Part shown: piece by piece, positions 43,898 through 54,419 of the stretch
Position numbering within the stretch: the stretch's first letter is position 1
How the letters are laid out: each line of letters begins with the position of its first letter
NCBI GenBank assembly: GCA_014904985.1
Contig: MU128913.1
Location: 394,499-458,498, forward strand
Length of the DNA: 64,000 nucleotides
Source of the DNA: Hydnum rufescens UP504
Lineage: Eukaryota; Basidiomycota; Agaricomycetes; Cantharellales; Hydnaceae
Direction: 5' to 3'
The notes under the pieces: generated by a model
What the model was told of the DNA's origin: nothing
Databases searched by the model: none
Seen by the model: the letters and a program-made list of their open reading frames with translations, nothing else
Program-made: the position numbers and the translations under genes

Positions 43898-44149
43898 GGT
43901 CCAACTCAGGGTCTTTAATACTCCTGGCTTACAGACTTTGGGCCCAAGTTAGGCCCATTTGTGGCTACCTTGGGCCCAACTTCACCTCATGCTGTAGTAT
44001 GCCAAATATAGTAATTATGTTGGCGTTTGGGGACAGTTGGGGGTTAAGGTTGGTGGTTGGAGTTGGTGGTTAGGGTTGGGATTGTCTGGAGTGTGGTTGG
44101 GAACATCTACCCCCATGTCCAGGTTTGATCAATTACATAATAATGTGCT
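43898..44149. repeat. GGGCCCAA-type repeat, right half of the KDZ target
   Basis: Repeated GGGCCCAA phrases resemble 52560-52680 and 53450-53570. Joined to the left flank (21905-22003) it forms a repeat related to the KDZ derivative at 52511. No gene. Confidence 0.5.
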
Positions 44150-44852
44150 TATGTAGTACACCATAAGTAGTTGCTTAAATAATCAATTTCCATATTTGGC
44201 CATATTACATAATCAATCACCATATTTGGACACATTACATAAGCAATTTCTCTATATGGGCATATTACATAATCAACTTCCATATTTGGAAATGTTACAT
44301 AAGCTTCCATATTTGGGATAATTACCTAAGCTATTATATACAGTTATATTACCTAATCTAATTATATAAGCAAAGAAGTGGACAAAGGGGATGGGGCCCA
44401 GGAGGGATTTGTTGAAAGCCTTGAGCCTTATATGTTCCTCAGAATGTCTGTGTGCAAGGCTGATCCCCAGTTGTGGGATGTTTGAGTGTCACTTAATACA
44501 TCACTTGTATTAAGTGACACTCAAACATCCCACAACTGGGGATCAGCCTTGCACACAGACATTCTGAGGAACATATAAGGCTCAAGGCTTTCAACAAATC
44601 CCTCCTGGGTCCCCTTTGTCCACTTCTTTGCTTATATAATTAGATTAGGTAATATAACTGTATATAATAGCTTAGGTAATTATCCCAAATATGGAAGCTT
44701 ATGTAACATTTCTAAATATGGAAGTTGATTAGGTAATGATCCAAATATGGAAGTTGATTAGGTAATGATCCAAATATGGAGGTTGATTAGGTAATGATCC
44801 AAATATAGAAATTGATTATGTAATATGCCCATATATAGACATTGCTTATGTA
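44150..44852. repeat. Foldback palindrome with near-perfect arms
   Basis: The centre is a 7-base loop at 44500-44506. From there the arms match for more than 220 bp on each side, apart from one five-base difference and a few substitutions. Outward they become tandem units of about 32 bp containing CCATATTTGG and ATTACATAATCAA. A single-arm relative lies at 52690-52785. It abuts the family-A LTR fragment and looks like a foldback-type non-autonomous element. Confidence 0.85.
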
Positions 44853-45382
44853 ATGGCTATGGGCTGGGTAGTCAACCAGTGGCAGCATTGGCACCCTTGT
44901 CAGCACCTGTCATTCCCTCGCTCCCCATGTGAGTCCATGGAGTTGCCAATCCAGACTCCCCCTCCTCCTCCTCTGCCCCAGTCCCTGAATCCACATCACC
45001 TGTCCCAATCCATACTCCATCCACATCATTATGGTCCTTCTACACTAAGGGGGATACATATGGAAGTTGGGGCATAGCCATGTGGAGGTGTGCACAGGAT
45101 TCGTAACATGGTTGCATCAGCTTAGTGAGGCTTAGTGATGGTGGCTGTGGAGGCTGACTGATGGGCTGTGGAGCTGGCACTCTAGGAGGATCTGGAAGGT
45201 TATGGAAGCTGGCAGAAGGCTCTGGAAGGCTGGTGGCTGTGTGCAGGAAATAGTATTTATAGCCCTTTGCAGTTGGGGGATCACCAGTTTCAATCTCTCA
45301 GGATTCCCACTGTGATAGTGTGTGGTTAATTAATCTCTTTCCTCTTTCTGTTTGTGGCTTTGACAGCAGTGTTGCCCTGACA
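44853..45382 (+). repeat. LTR fragment of gypsy family A (5' LTR)
   Basis: It matches the 3' part of the LTR at 14051-14688 and ends ...GCCCTGACA. The 5' part is missing, replaced by the foldback element. An internal deletion relative to the full LTR lies near 45035. A gag gene of the same family follows directly. Confidence 0.85.
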
Positions 45383-45447
45383 GAAGATTGAAACTCATCT
45401 CTTTGACCCCACAAACATCTTCCTTATCCCTTCTACCTCCTCTCCTC

Positions 45448-46632
45448 ATGGACAAAATCCCTGCTGACACCTTCTCTGTCTTTGGCACTGCTGGAGAAGG
45501 CATTTGTCAAATGATGGAGGCACAACAACGACGATATGAGCAGCTGGAGCAACAGAACCTTATACTCCAGAACCTAGCGACTTGCCTTCAGACTGATGCC
45601 TCTTCTTGTGAAACTCTGATGGCTGAAGTTGAGGCGATCACCAAGACTGTTGTCAAGAACCTCCCTGCTCCTGTTGTTGAAGTTCCTCCTGTTCCTGCCA
45701 CTACTCCTTCCATCTCTGCATGTCCCCCAAAGGCAGCTGATCCAGAGGTCTTTGGTGGTGATTGAAAGAAGGCTGATCCCTTCCTCTGTGCTCTCAAACT
45801 TAACATTGCTATTCGACCCAACTCCTTTCCCAGTGATCAGACAAAGATCCTCTATGCCCTCTCCTACATGCAAGGAGGCAGTGCTGGTGATTGGGCTTCC
45901 AACTACACATGTGCTATCCTTGATGGCGATTCTCCTTTCCCTGATTGGGAAACCTTTTGCACCTGCTTTGAGGCAGCCTTCAGTGATGCAGACCGAGAGG
46001 CTCATGCCCGTCAGTGACTTTGTACCTTGAAGATGACTCAAGGGATGACAGCTGAGGAGTATACGATGGCCTTTGAGGCCATATCTGGGAAGACAGGCTT
46101 TAATGATGGAGCCTTGATGGATGCTTATGAGCATGGACTGCTCCATAGCTTGGTCAAGAAGATACACCTTGACACCCTCCCTATGTCCCTTCAAGAATGG
46201 AAGGACAAAGCCACTTGCATTGATAAGTTGTGGCATTGCTTTAATGAACAGCACTCCTTCTCTCCCACCAACCCTCACCAGGACAATCATCCAGGAACAA
46301 TTAGACCTTTCCGCCCTCCCACCACTACTCCTCAAACTCTTCCAACCTCCTTCCATCCTGCTGCTGCTGCTGTGCCCTCCTCCTCCACTTATGAACCTAT
46401 GGACATAGACTCCAATTGTCATCAGAATAATCCTTGCCAAGTTGCTGGTCTGTGCTGGAATTGTAACAAACCCGGCCACATTGCCAGAGACTGCCCTGAG
46501 CCCCCATGCTCTTGTTCAGTCCAAGGTGCTCTGTCATCTGAGCAGATGGAGGAAGTGGTAGAGAAAGTTCGTGCTACTCTGGCACCCAAATCTGCTGAGG
46601 ATGGAAATGAGGGTGTGGCAAAGGATTTTTAA
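45448..46632 (+). pseudogene. gag: Family-A gypsy Gag
   Basis: The start ATG at 45448 (MDKIPADTF) corresponds to the gag start at the window's left edge. One frame of about 395 codons, with a coiled coil (RRYEQLEQQNLILQNL), a capsid domain (FPSDQTKILYALSYMQGGSA; EEYTMAFEAISGKTGF) and a CCHC knuckle (CWNCNKPGHIARDC). In-frame TGA at 45763-45765 and 46015-46017 stand where CGA is expected. The stop is at 46630-46632. Confidence 0.9.
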
Positions 46633-46705
46633 AGATGTTGACAGTGAAGGACATGCCCTGTTTGACAAACTGATTCTCTCTTCTTTCAACTTGTACAGTA
46701 GGACC

Positions 46706-47046
46706 CACAATGGATATGTTTGATCATGTTGACATTGATGGCCTACATGAAAGAGAAGACATGTCATTATCCACAAGCCCACCACTTTATATCTATTCCA
46801 CACACCTTCACTGAGCTACTGAGCTGAAGGTCCATCTACAGACCCTAGACAGTGGCCAGCCTATGGCAGTTGATGCCCTGCTTGATTCTGGAGCAACAGG
46901 GATGTTCATTGATCAGGAGTTTGTCAAGGCCAAAAATCTTACTACTCAGCAACTCCTGCAGCCGATTCCACTTTACAACATTGATGGCACCCTTAATGAC
47001 ACTGGCTCAGTTTGAGAAGAAGTTGGCCTCCTGATGTGCTTTTATG
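46706..47046 (+). pseudogene. pol: Family-A gypsy protease, N-terminal part
   Basis: Retropepsin active site at 46884-46892 in the context LLDSGATGMFIDQEFV. TGA stops at 46812-46814 and 47013-47015 are at expected CGA codons. The frame is cut after CFYG by the insertion at 47047-47705 and resumes at about 47706. Confidence 0.83.
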
Positions 47047-47705
47047 GATGCTGCGGTTCAGGTTTAAACCTGTGGAACCTGAGTTTAAACCTGAACCTGA
47101 CCCAGGTCAGGTTCCATTGGGGTCAGGTTTCATTTCATTTTCTTCAGGTCAGGTTCAGGTTTTGCCCTTGCCCTGAATCCAAAAACCAGTCTGAAACCAG
47201 GTTTAAACCTGAACCTGAAAGGTAGGGTGTAGGTTCCATTCCATCTAAATTGACCACTATTCTGGCACCAAATCTGGCAATTTACACATGTGACTATAGT
47301 TCTGGAGTCAGAAGTCACATGACTTGGCCATCAAATGAGGTAATTGGTGCAGGTCACAAGTCACATGCAGAATGTAGTGACTAAATACCATCTCCAGAAG
47401 ATGTGTGAGCAGTAAATTGAAGTGAAAGGGGGCTAGGAAGGAGATGTGGATCTAAAGCAGGATGTAAAGGGAGTGGCAGAGGCAGAGACTTGAGCAGAGG
47501 GTGTAGATATTCTGTAATACCCCCTGAAAATGTTGGCTTCCCTCATACCTCAGGTTTCAGGTTTAAACCAGGTTTAAACCTGAACCTGACCTGAATGAGA
47601 CTGAACCTCAGGTCAGGTTCAGGTTTTGCCCTCATGGGTGATTTTGGAACCTGGTCAGGTTTAGGTTTTGCCCAAATTGGGCAAAACCTGACCAAAACCT
47701 GACCG
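47047..47705. mobile_element. About 660-bp insertion rich in CAGGTTTAAACCTG motifs, MITE-like
   Basis: It interrupts the protease gene. Both ends carry inverted GGTCAGGTTT/GGTTCAGGTTT motifs, and many internal copies of CAGGTTTAAACC and GGTTCAGGTT occur, which would fold back. No coding sequence. No clear target duplication was found, so the class (perhaps hAT-like) is open. Confidence 0.6.
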
Positions 47706-48135
47706 TGGCAACCATTCAGAGAAAAGTACATTTGCTGTGACTAGCCTGGGATGGGTTCCCCTCATTGTAGGGCACACCTGGCTTGTTCATCATAACCCTG
47801 AGATCAACTGGTCAACGGGTAAGGTGGCAATGACATGGTGTCCTGATGGATGTGGGTTGCAACACGTCCACATTGTCTTAGCAAAGGAACACTCTGGATG
47901 CAGCCTTAACCCCTCTGCATCTGTATCTCCACCTGGTCCTCTTCCATTGTGCAGTTGCCAAGGAGACCTATCCTATCTTTGCCCAGTCTGTCCCTCTGGG
48001 AAAATGTGAGAGATGGGCATCTCCAGGGCATACCCCAACAGTTGAGGCCCAAGGGGGATCACAAGGGTGATAGAAATTTGCCACACCACCACTCTTCCCC
48101 ATTGTCTTCACTTGACCAGACTGTGCCCTCGCCTC
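47706..48135 (+). pseudogene. pol: Family-A gypsy protease C-terminal part and linker
   Basis: It continues the interrupted protease: FAVTSLGWVPLIVGHTWLVHHNPEINW, a typical gypsy retropepsin end. A linker follows until the inverted KDZ copy starts at 48136. Reverse transcriptase is missing. Confidence 0.75.
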
Positions 48136-51100
48136 CAGGCTGGTCAGTCACTTTTGCCCATCATATTAGATATAATGCACATTGCATTTATTATATCTAA
48201 TTAGATGTATTTACTGTGGTCCCCCTGGGGGCCCCTGGGAGGTGTTTTGGAGGCGGGTATCCTACAGCCAGGGGCCCCTGGGGGCCCCAAGAGACTTTTA
48301 GGGGCCCCAAAATGGCCTTGGGACTGCCTCCAAAGACCTTGTTCTAATAATGGATATTTTCTAAGTTCACTGGCACAAGGGGAGGGGCCCCAATTATTAT
48401 TCAAAATTATGTAAGTATAAATCTCTACGAGTCAATACTGGAGCCCCAGTCACTACTTCCTGCATCAGAGGCCCCATCATCTGAGCACTGCTGACAGATT
48501 AGATCTGAAGCAGCAAGGATATCCATATCTGCCAGAACAGGAGCAGGCTCCAGTTCTAGATCTTCATCATCATCAGAACTATCAACATCGCTCTCAATGC
48601 CATTGGAATCTAGTTTCCTGGGCCTATCAGACTGCTGTGGTCTTGCATGGGCTGGAGCCTGTATCTGTTCTGCCAAAAGTCCTACACTGTGCGACAATGG
48701 GTGTTGAGCTGGCAATGATGGAGCCATGGCATCAGATATGACCAAAGCATCCAGTGATTGCCCCCAAGTCTGGCCAAGATTGCAAACAACTTGAAGACGT
48801 TCCAAGAGGAAGAATTTCACATCTGAGTCTTAGATTCAAAGCATTCATTAGAAGAATTGGCCAAACTAAGAAGAAAGATATCATACCTGTGGAAGAATTC
48901 AATAGAGTCATCATTGCAGCCGATTCCTCATCAAACCAATGTTCAAGAGAATGTCTTTCTCTCCAACAAAGCTTGAGTTCATCCTGACAGTTAGCAATGT
49001 CTTGGACAAGTCGTATTCCATTTCGAACCATTTCATCGCCCAGCCAAGGCAGAACATCACCGTCAAACTCATCATCAGCAAGACCGATGTCCTGCCAAAT
49101 GTCATTATCAACATCCAGGCTGAAGAGCCCTTTCATATCGATAGATGGCGGAATGAGAGCATTTCGAGGGATACCTTGACGACCACGAAGCTTCTTCATA
49201 CTTTCTCGGTGTTTATTGTACTCTGCAACAAGACCCTTGACAGATTGATAACGGTGCTTGATTGCTCTGCTGGTGTGCTGCAGGGTACTATGGTCTGTAA
49301 CACAATCAGATTTGCCAGTGAGCACAAGCAAATAGCGAAATAATAGATTATGAGTACACACCTACAGCCTTGATTCGAAAAGCACCAGTGAGATTATGAG
49401 TTTCGAAATTTTTCTTGCACACCCTTGCGATAATCTGAGCTTTGAGGGCATGCATGTTCAGCTGATGTTCAAACCATGTGTGGTGTTTCATTTTTTGCAG
49501 TTGCTTGAATGAGACTGGATCACCGAGCTGCAACGTTGCCATCATATCCTCATCTTGTTTTGATAAATGTGAGATGACTTTCTCTTGCTCAGCAATTGTG
49601 GACATTATCTTGCCAATCTCATTCCTACTGGCAATGCTGTCCACCACTGGGGCAGTGACAAGCTGTTGCTGGAGAGCCCTGACCAAATCACGAGCCACAT
49701 TAATGCGTTGACGCACAGCAAGGATCTTCTCAACAGCATGGAAACCCTTTTTCTTGGATTGTCGTTCCAAAGGTCGGCTTTGATATGCTCGTTGTTCTTC
49801 AAATTGTGCTCGAAGGTACTTGTCACTGTAGATAATTGCTGACCTCTTCTGCTGAGCAAGAAAAAGACATTCCATTGTCGACTTCACATGTCTCTCCAAC
49901 CAGATTCCAGCCTGGGACAACTTAACATCATCTAGGTGTTCAATTTGGAGATCAAGGATGAACAACCGACGATGATATCTGGAAACACGCAGGTTGGGAA
50001 TAAGACGTTGAAGGTCACTCCACAGATGCTCACAACCCTCACCATCTGTCAGCCCCCAGACATCCCCCTTCCGAGGATGATACCACAGCTGGCACACCCA
50101 TTGATGACTGTATGCGTGAAAAACACTGATGGCAAATATGATGCGTGGCATCCACTGTGGCAGAAGATCCCATTTGAGAGCACTGCGGTGGATCTGGCAG
50201 CCAATGTCATACAGGATACCAACTTGCCAATGCTCAGGAAGCTCAGCCATGACTGCATCGATAAGGGCGAAGGCATAGAACTGCTGTTCACCAGGAGTCC
50301 ACATACTGGCATAGACAATCACACGATCATGTCAGCAGACCGCAGCTATCACTCCAGTGTCAGAGAAATGGTCCCCAGGTGTCTTTATTCTGTTTCCATT
50401 GGCTGCCACAAAGGACTCGCCACAGGAATCAAGAGACGAATTGGGGACTCGTAGCCCTGGTTCGATTGCGTCTCCATGATCATCATGAGGTGCATACTCG
50501 CCTTTGTTAGATCGTCTTGGGGCTTTGGCATTATTGCCTTCATGTTGCATGGAGCGCGCGGCCTCGACTCTCGCTTTCCAAGCTTCCAGGAAACTGCGGG
50601 GTACTTTGCGTGTTCCTGGTGCGACGATGCGAGGATCTTGGACACCAGGTTGTTTCTTGTGGCCTGGACGTCGGTCATAGTCCTTGTTTCGGCGCAAAGC
50701 AAAGCAAGCATCAATGCATATGAAGAGTTCAGGGCTACAAAGGGTGCTTCATAAGTAAGAGTTAAGAACTACATAGACATTACTTACAGCTTGCTTCCTG
50801 TGGTCTGACTGCCAGCTCCAGCACATAATGGGCATCGAGAACGAATATAATCAGATGGAGTAAGATGAGGATTACGAGGGGGGTCCAGGTTTGGGACATC
50901 AGTACTTGGCAAGTCGCCATGAGAAACAGTGGGCACACTCTGAGAAGCAGTGGGCTTGCGAATAGTGAGGCCGTCGCTGCTCAGGGCACTGACATACAGC
51001 CAGTGTGTGATAGGGGTGATCACATCAATCTTTGGTAAAGGTATCACTTCAGACATGACAGCCTCTCATTTGATGGGGTCTTGGGATAGGACTTCCTGAC

Positions 51101-51441
51101 GGGCAATGCCTATTTGCTTGTCCATTTCAGCATTGACAACTCATATCAGAACTTGATACTGGTGCAGTGCAGTCCCAAATCTCCGACGGAATGAGTCTTT
51201 TGCATCAAATACATGTCCTCTCTTTGACAAGAACATTGTGAGAGCATCACACCATGTGGCTTCATTCGGAGCGAGATGGACGAATAGTGTCGCAGCGAAT
51301 TCCAGCATTTCCAGGCTGATTGCAAGGGCCGGATAAACAGGCGAGCAAGGAAATAATCCCTGCTTTACTAGTTGAACTGGAGCACTCGCAGTTGTACATC
51401 GACACATGCGTAACTCAATGCTACCAAGACCTATGGAAGTC
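48136..51441 (-). mobile_element. KDZ element, inverted second copy, 5'-truncated
   Basis: It matches 40583-43889 in inverted orientation at almost the same length (about 3.3 kb), including the terminal repeat CAGGCTGGTCAGTCACTTTT at 48136. It inserted into the family-A gypsy linker. Its other side is cut by the copia LTR at 51442. The two copies differ at many CpG positions and a few indels. Confidence 0.9.
48425..51407 (-). pseudogene. KDZ transposase (inverted copy), better preserved
   Basis: Exons on the minus strand: 51407-51141 (cysteine cluster, CRCTTASAPVQLV), 51056-50784, 50754-50332 (first Asp, FICIDACFALRRNKDY), 50331-49366 (GILYDIGCQIH; AYSHQWVCQLWYHPRKG; GLTDGEGCEHLWS), 49294-48887 and 48822-48425. 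Introns are about 49365-49295 and 48886-48823. The core is in one frame here, unlike the plus copy. One TGA remains at 50334-50332 in a place where CGA is expected. The 5' exons beyond 51441 are lost. Confidence 0.88.
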
Positions 51442-52097
51442 TGTCAGGGCCACGCTGTGACGAGAGCACCAAACAACTATAAACACGGATAAGTCCGACT
51501 AGGTCCGGCGTAAGTCCGGCTCAGTCCGAAGGAATCCGGGCAAGGCTGAGATAAGAGGAGCAGAGGAGAACAGAGGAGAGCTCCAGCAGCCCGGAAGGGT
51601 CTAGGCGGAGGTGAGTACGATGGTCCTTAAGCTCGAGGAGTCAGCTGGACCACACTCGGAACTGTAGTCCGGGGTAATAGCGGAAATCCTGAGTTTTCAT
51701 AGAAGACATAAGGAAGTACAAGGACAAACCTGTAGTCCGGGGTAATAGCGGAAATCCTGAGAGACCAAAGCTGAGGCCTCTGGACTTCACCCCCGGACTA
51801 CTTATACAGGACAGCTATACTACGAGGGGAGTGATCATCAAGGGGGAGGGTGGTTACTGTTAGTAATCAAGAATAGAGGTTACCATATATGGTATTTCCT
51901 TTCTAGTACAGACCGCTCCTGCTGTATAGATCCTCGGGCGTTCCCGAATGGCTTCCCTCAGTGCTCTTACACGAGACTGAGGTAAGCCTAGTGTTTAGAC
52001 GCCATTCCGGGCCATATCCCTTACTTATCTGTATATAGTCTATTCCAGGTAGATACTTATAATATCAGTGCTCTTACACGAGACTGAGTCTATTCCA
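51442..52097 (+). repeat. Ty1/copia LTR
   Basis: It starts TGTCAGGGCCACGC and ends near 52097 (...TATTCCA). It has two copies of TCAGTGCTCTTACACGAGAC and two of GTAGTCCGGGGTAATAGC, and a possible TATA region at 51812. It inserted into the inverted KDZ copy. The 3' boundary is tentative; the other LTR lies in or beyond the gap. Confidence 0.65.
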
Positions 52098-52099
52098 GT

Positions 52100-52122
52100 A
52101 CCTTTGATAGGTTATGGGCTCA
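52100..52122 (+). promoter_or_regulatory. Candidate copia primer binding site
   Basis: GATAGGTTATGGGCTC follows the LTR and overlaps the gag ATG. It resembles the copia-type site that pairs with an internal (anticodon-arm) part of initiator Met-tRNA. The match is by memory, not alignment. Confidence 0.4.
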
Positions 52123-52390
52123 TTGGCTCCGTCCACCAGCACTGCACCTCCTGCAGATCCCACTGGCCGTTTATTTGCATCTATTCCAAAACTTGCTAAT
52201 AATGGTGGGAACTTCATGCTGTGGAAATACCGTGTGAGAGAGATTCTCGAAGCACGTAATCTCCTTGACTACGTCACAGGCTCAAAGAGGGAACTCCCAG
52301 CACCAGTGGCCGGTTGGTAACCAAGACCGTGAAGCCACGTCAGCAGATACACTCACCCTGAAGATGATCCCACTTATGGAGTCCTGCATC
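52114..52390 (+). pseudogene. gag: Ty1/copia Gag, N-terminal fragment
   Basis: MGSLAPSTSTAPPADPTGRL then FASIPKLANNGGNFMLWKYR and ILEARNLLDYVTG match the usual copia Gag start. After W at 52315-52317 a one-base shift is needed to continue (NQDREATSADTLTLKMIP). The assembly gap truncates it. Confidence 0.8.
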
Positions 52391-52415
52391 NNNNNNNNNN
52401 NNNNNNNNNNNNNNN
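52391..52415. other. Assembly gap (25 N)
   Basis: A run of N. The sequences on its two sides need not be adjacent. Confidence 0.99.
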
Positions 52416-52689
52416 TTTGTCTATAATTTTGCTGAACTGTAGATGCTGTTATTCTCTATGTATGTACCAAATTTGAGCCCTATCTGAGAAGTTTTAACAT
52501 GGTAAAAGTGCAGGCTGGTCAGCCACTTTTTATACCTATCTTAGGTACCAATCTGGGGCAGATTTGATACCTATGGAGTCTGTATATAGTTGGGCCAACT
52601 CTGGCCAAACAATTGATTAGCCTACCCCTGAGCAAGATGTGGGCCAAATTTGGGCCAACTAGGCCCAACTGGTCCTAACCATAAATAGC

Positions 52690-52785
52690 AACATAATGTA
52701 TTATATAATCATATTATATAAGCATCCATAATCAATTTCCATATTTGGACATATTACATAATCAATCACCATATTTGGACACACA
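52690..52785. repeat. Single arm of the foldback family
   Basis: It matches the CCATATTTGG/ATTACATAATCAATCACC repeats at 44190-44240. It joins directly to the family-A LTR piece. Confidence 0.7.
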
Positions 52786-52987
52786 TTGGCCAAGGTCTGA
52801 TAGAACAAGGGCAATAATAATAAGAGAAATGCCAATAATGGCAAGGATGACAATAACCCCCTTAGTGAATGGAGGGAGAGAGGACACAAGAGCATTTGAA
52901 GTAGGTGCCATATGATAGAGTCAATGAAGAATGATACTCTGACAGGTGAGTCCTTAGGTGGAAGCAAATGTCAATTTGATCCTGACA
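52786..52987 (-). repeat. 5' piece of a family-A LTR
   Basis: Reverse complement of 13848-14050, starting TGTCAGGATCAAATT. It ends at the shared breakpoint and keeps the small membrane-helix frame. Confidence 0.85.
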
Positions 52988-53131
52988 GTGCTAAGGGTGG
53001 TGTGATTACCCTTTCACCTTCTTATCCCCTTATCCCCTCCCATCTGGCTCCCCACCTGTCAACTCCACTTTGTCCAAGTACAACAACAAGTGCCCTCCTG
53101 AATCTGGGAGGCACTTCATTACACTGCTGGT

Positions 53132-53353
53132 GTGGCTGATTGGAAAGATATTTTGGAGCCACCCCCAATCCATTGTGCCTGGGAATGTAGGCAGGGCCAG
53201 CAGGAGAATCGAAGTCAGGTTAGTATTGATGATGGTGATGCAAGCTCAGATGATGAAGATAATGTGGAATTGGAGCCAGCAGGAGAGACTGATGATGCAG
53301 ACTTAGTAAATGACTTGGATTGTGTCATAGGGACCAGTGACTTCTTGGATTAG
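53132..53353 (+). pseudogene. KDZ transposase C-terminal tail
   Basis: The acidic ending DDGDASSDDEDNVELEPAGE resembles SSDDDEDLELEPAPVLADMD at the end of the two KDZ copies. It is followed, as there, by subterminal and terminal repeat sequence. Confidence 0.5.
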
Positions 53354-53666
53354 ACTTAGAGTAGGGGGAATGAACATGTACGACATAGTAGAGATAAATG
53401 CTAGTAACTTCAACTAAGTGCCTTGTAAGCTACCCAAGTTGGGCCCAAGTCTCACACTATTTTCCAAGTTGATGAACTTGAACCTAAATTTGGGCCCAAG
53501 TGGACCCAAAAGCTTCTCATGCCACTACAATTATTGATCTTTAGGCTGATGTTGGGCCCAACTATCTATGGGCCTCCATAGGTACCTATTCTGCCCCATT
53601 TTTCTACCTTTCATTGATAATAAAAGTGGCAGACCAGCCTGTTCACAATGTTGAGTATCAATATCA

Positions 53667-54365
53667 TTACAAGCTTACAGCTGCTAATGCTGCCAAGTGT
53701 TGCTTAACAATGGCAGTGAAACGCTCTATTTGTAGATTGTCAGTGGATTCTTCATGGTATAATGGATGGTTCTCAGGGATAAAGAAGTGATCAAGTGCAT
53801 TGAGAGCAAACAAACCACAGGATGATGTGTTGTATTGCTTCCCAATGGGCAATGTCATGCAGCCAAAGGGAATGTGGCCTCGCCCAGCAGTAGCATTCGA
53901 ATGCCCAAGCCACCATTGGAGAGATTGGATTACTGGCCCCATGTACAGTGCCCATTGGTGTCCCCCAGTTCCATGGTACAACGAGTCACCAATGCAAATC
54001 GTTTGAGATGTGGCATCCACAACAAAAGCAATCCAATGGTTTCCATCAATGTGAGTGGTACTGGCCACAGCTTTAATGCCATCACCATCAAAGTGAGAAC
54101 CAAGGTCACAAAGATGTCAAAAGCTTCTAGAAGATTTGTATGAGGGAAGTGATATCATGCCATTATGAATGTCAACAAGCCTCTGGAAAAATATCAGGGA
54201 GACAATTCTGGCTTGTAATCCATGGGATGAGACAATATTCTGGAGAGTTTCAGTGTGTTGTTCGATATCCGATGTTACCAGGCAGCTCAATGAAAGATAT
54301 TGAGTAAGCACCCCCACTGCCATGCCCCCATCCCTATATCCTTTAACAGTACTGCCCCAGCACAA
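53667..54365 (-). pseudogene. Ulp1/C48-type protease fragment
   Basis: A second transposon-type Ulp1 domain on the minus strand: His in DGNHWIAFVVDA, Asp in CIGDSLYH, Gln and Cys in GKQYNTSSCGLFALN. The C-terminal part (54068-53667) is intact; the N-terminal piece (54365-54117, ARIVSLIFFQRLVDIHNG) is in a separate frame, with a short intron or break between. It differs clearly from the Ulp1 domain at 36200 and so comes from another element. Confidence 0.8.
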
Positions 54366-54419
54366 CCTTTTCAGCAGACCATAGATGGAATCTCAAACTT
54401 TCAATTCATGAAGAAGTGG

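Larger units (their letters stand above)
52511..53641 (+). mobile_element. Internally deleted KDZ-family element, 1.13 kb
   Basis: Ends CAGGCTGGTCAGCCACTTTT (52511) and its near inverse (53622-53641) match the KDZ terminal repeats. Inside are GGGCCCAA repeats, one foldback arm, a family-A LTR piece and a KDZ-like acidic C-terminal tail at 53132-53353. The transposase core is gone. I found no 8-bp duplication. Confidence 0.7.

Noticed and set aside
52511..53641. 8-bp target duplication for the short KDZ derivative
   Set aside because: The flanks TAAAAGTG and TTCACAAT do not match.
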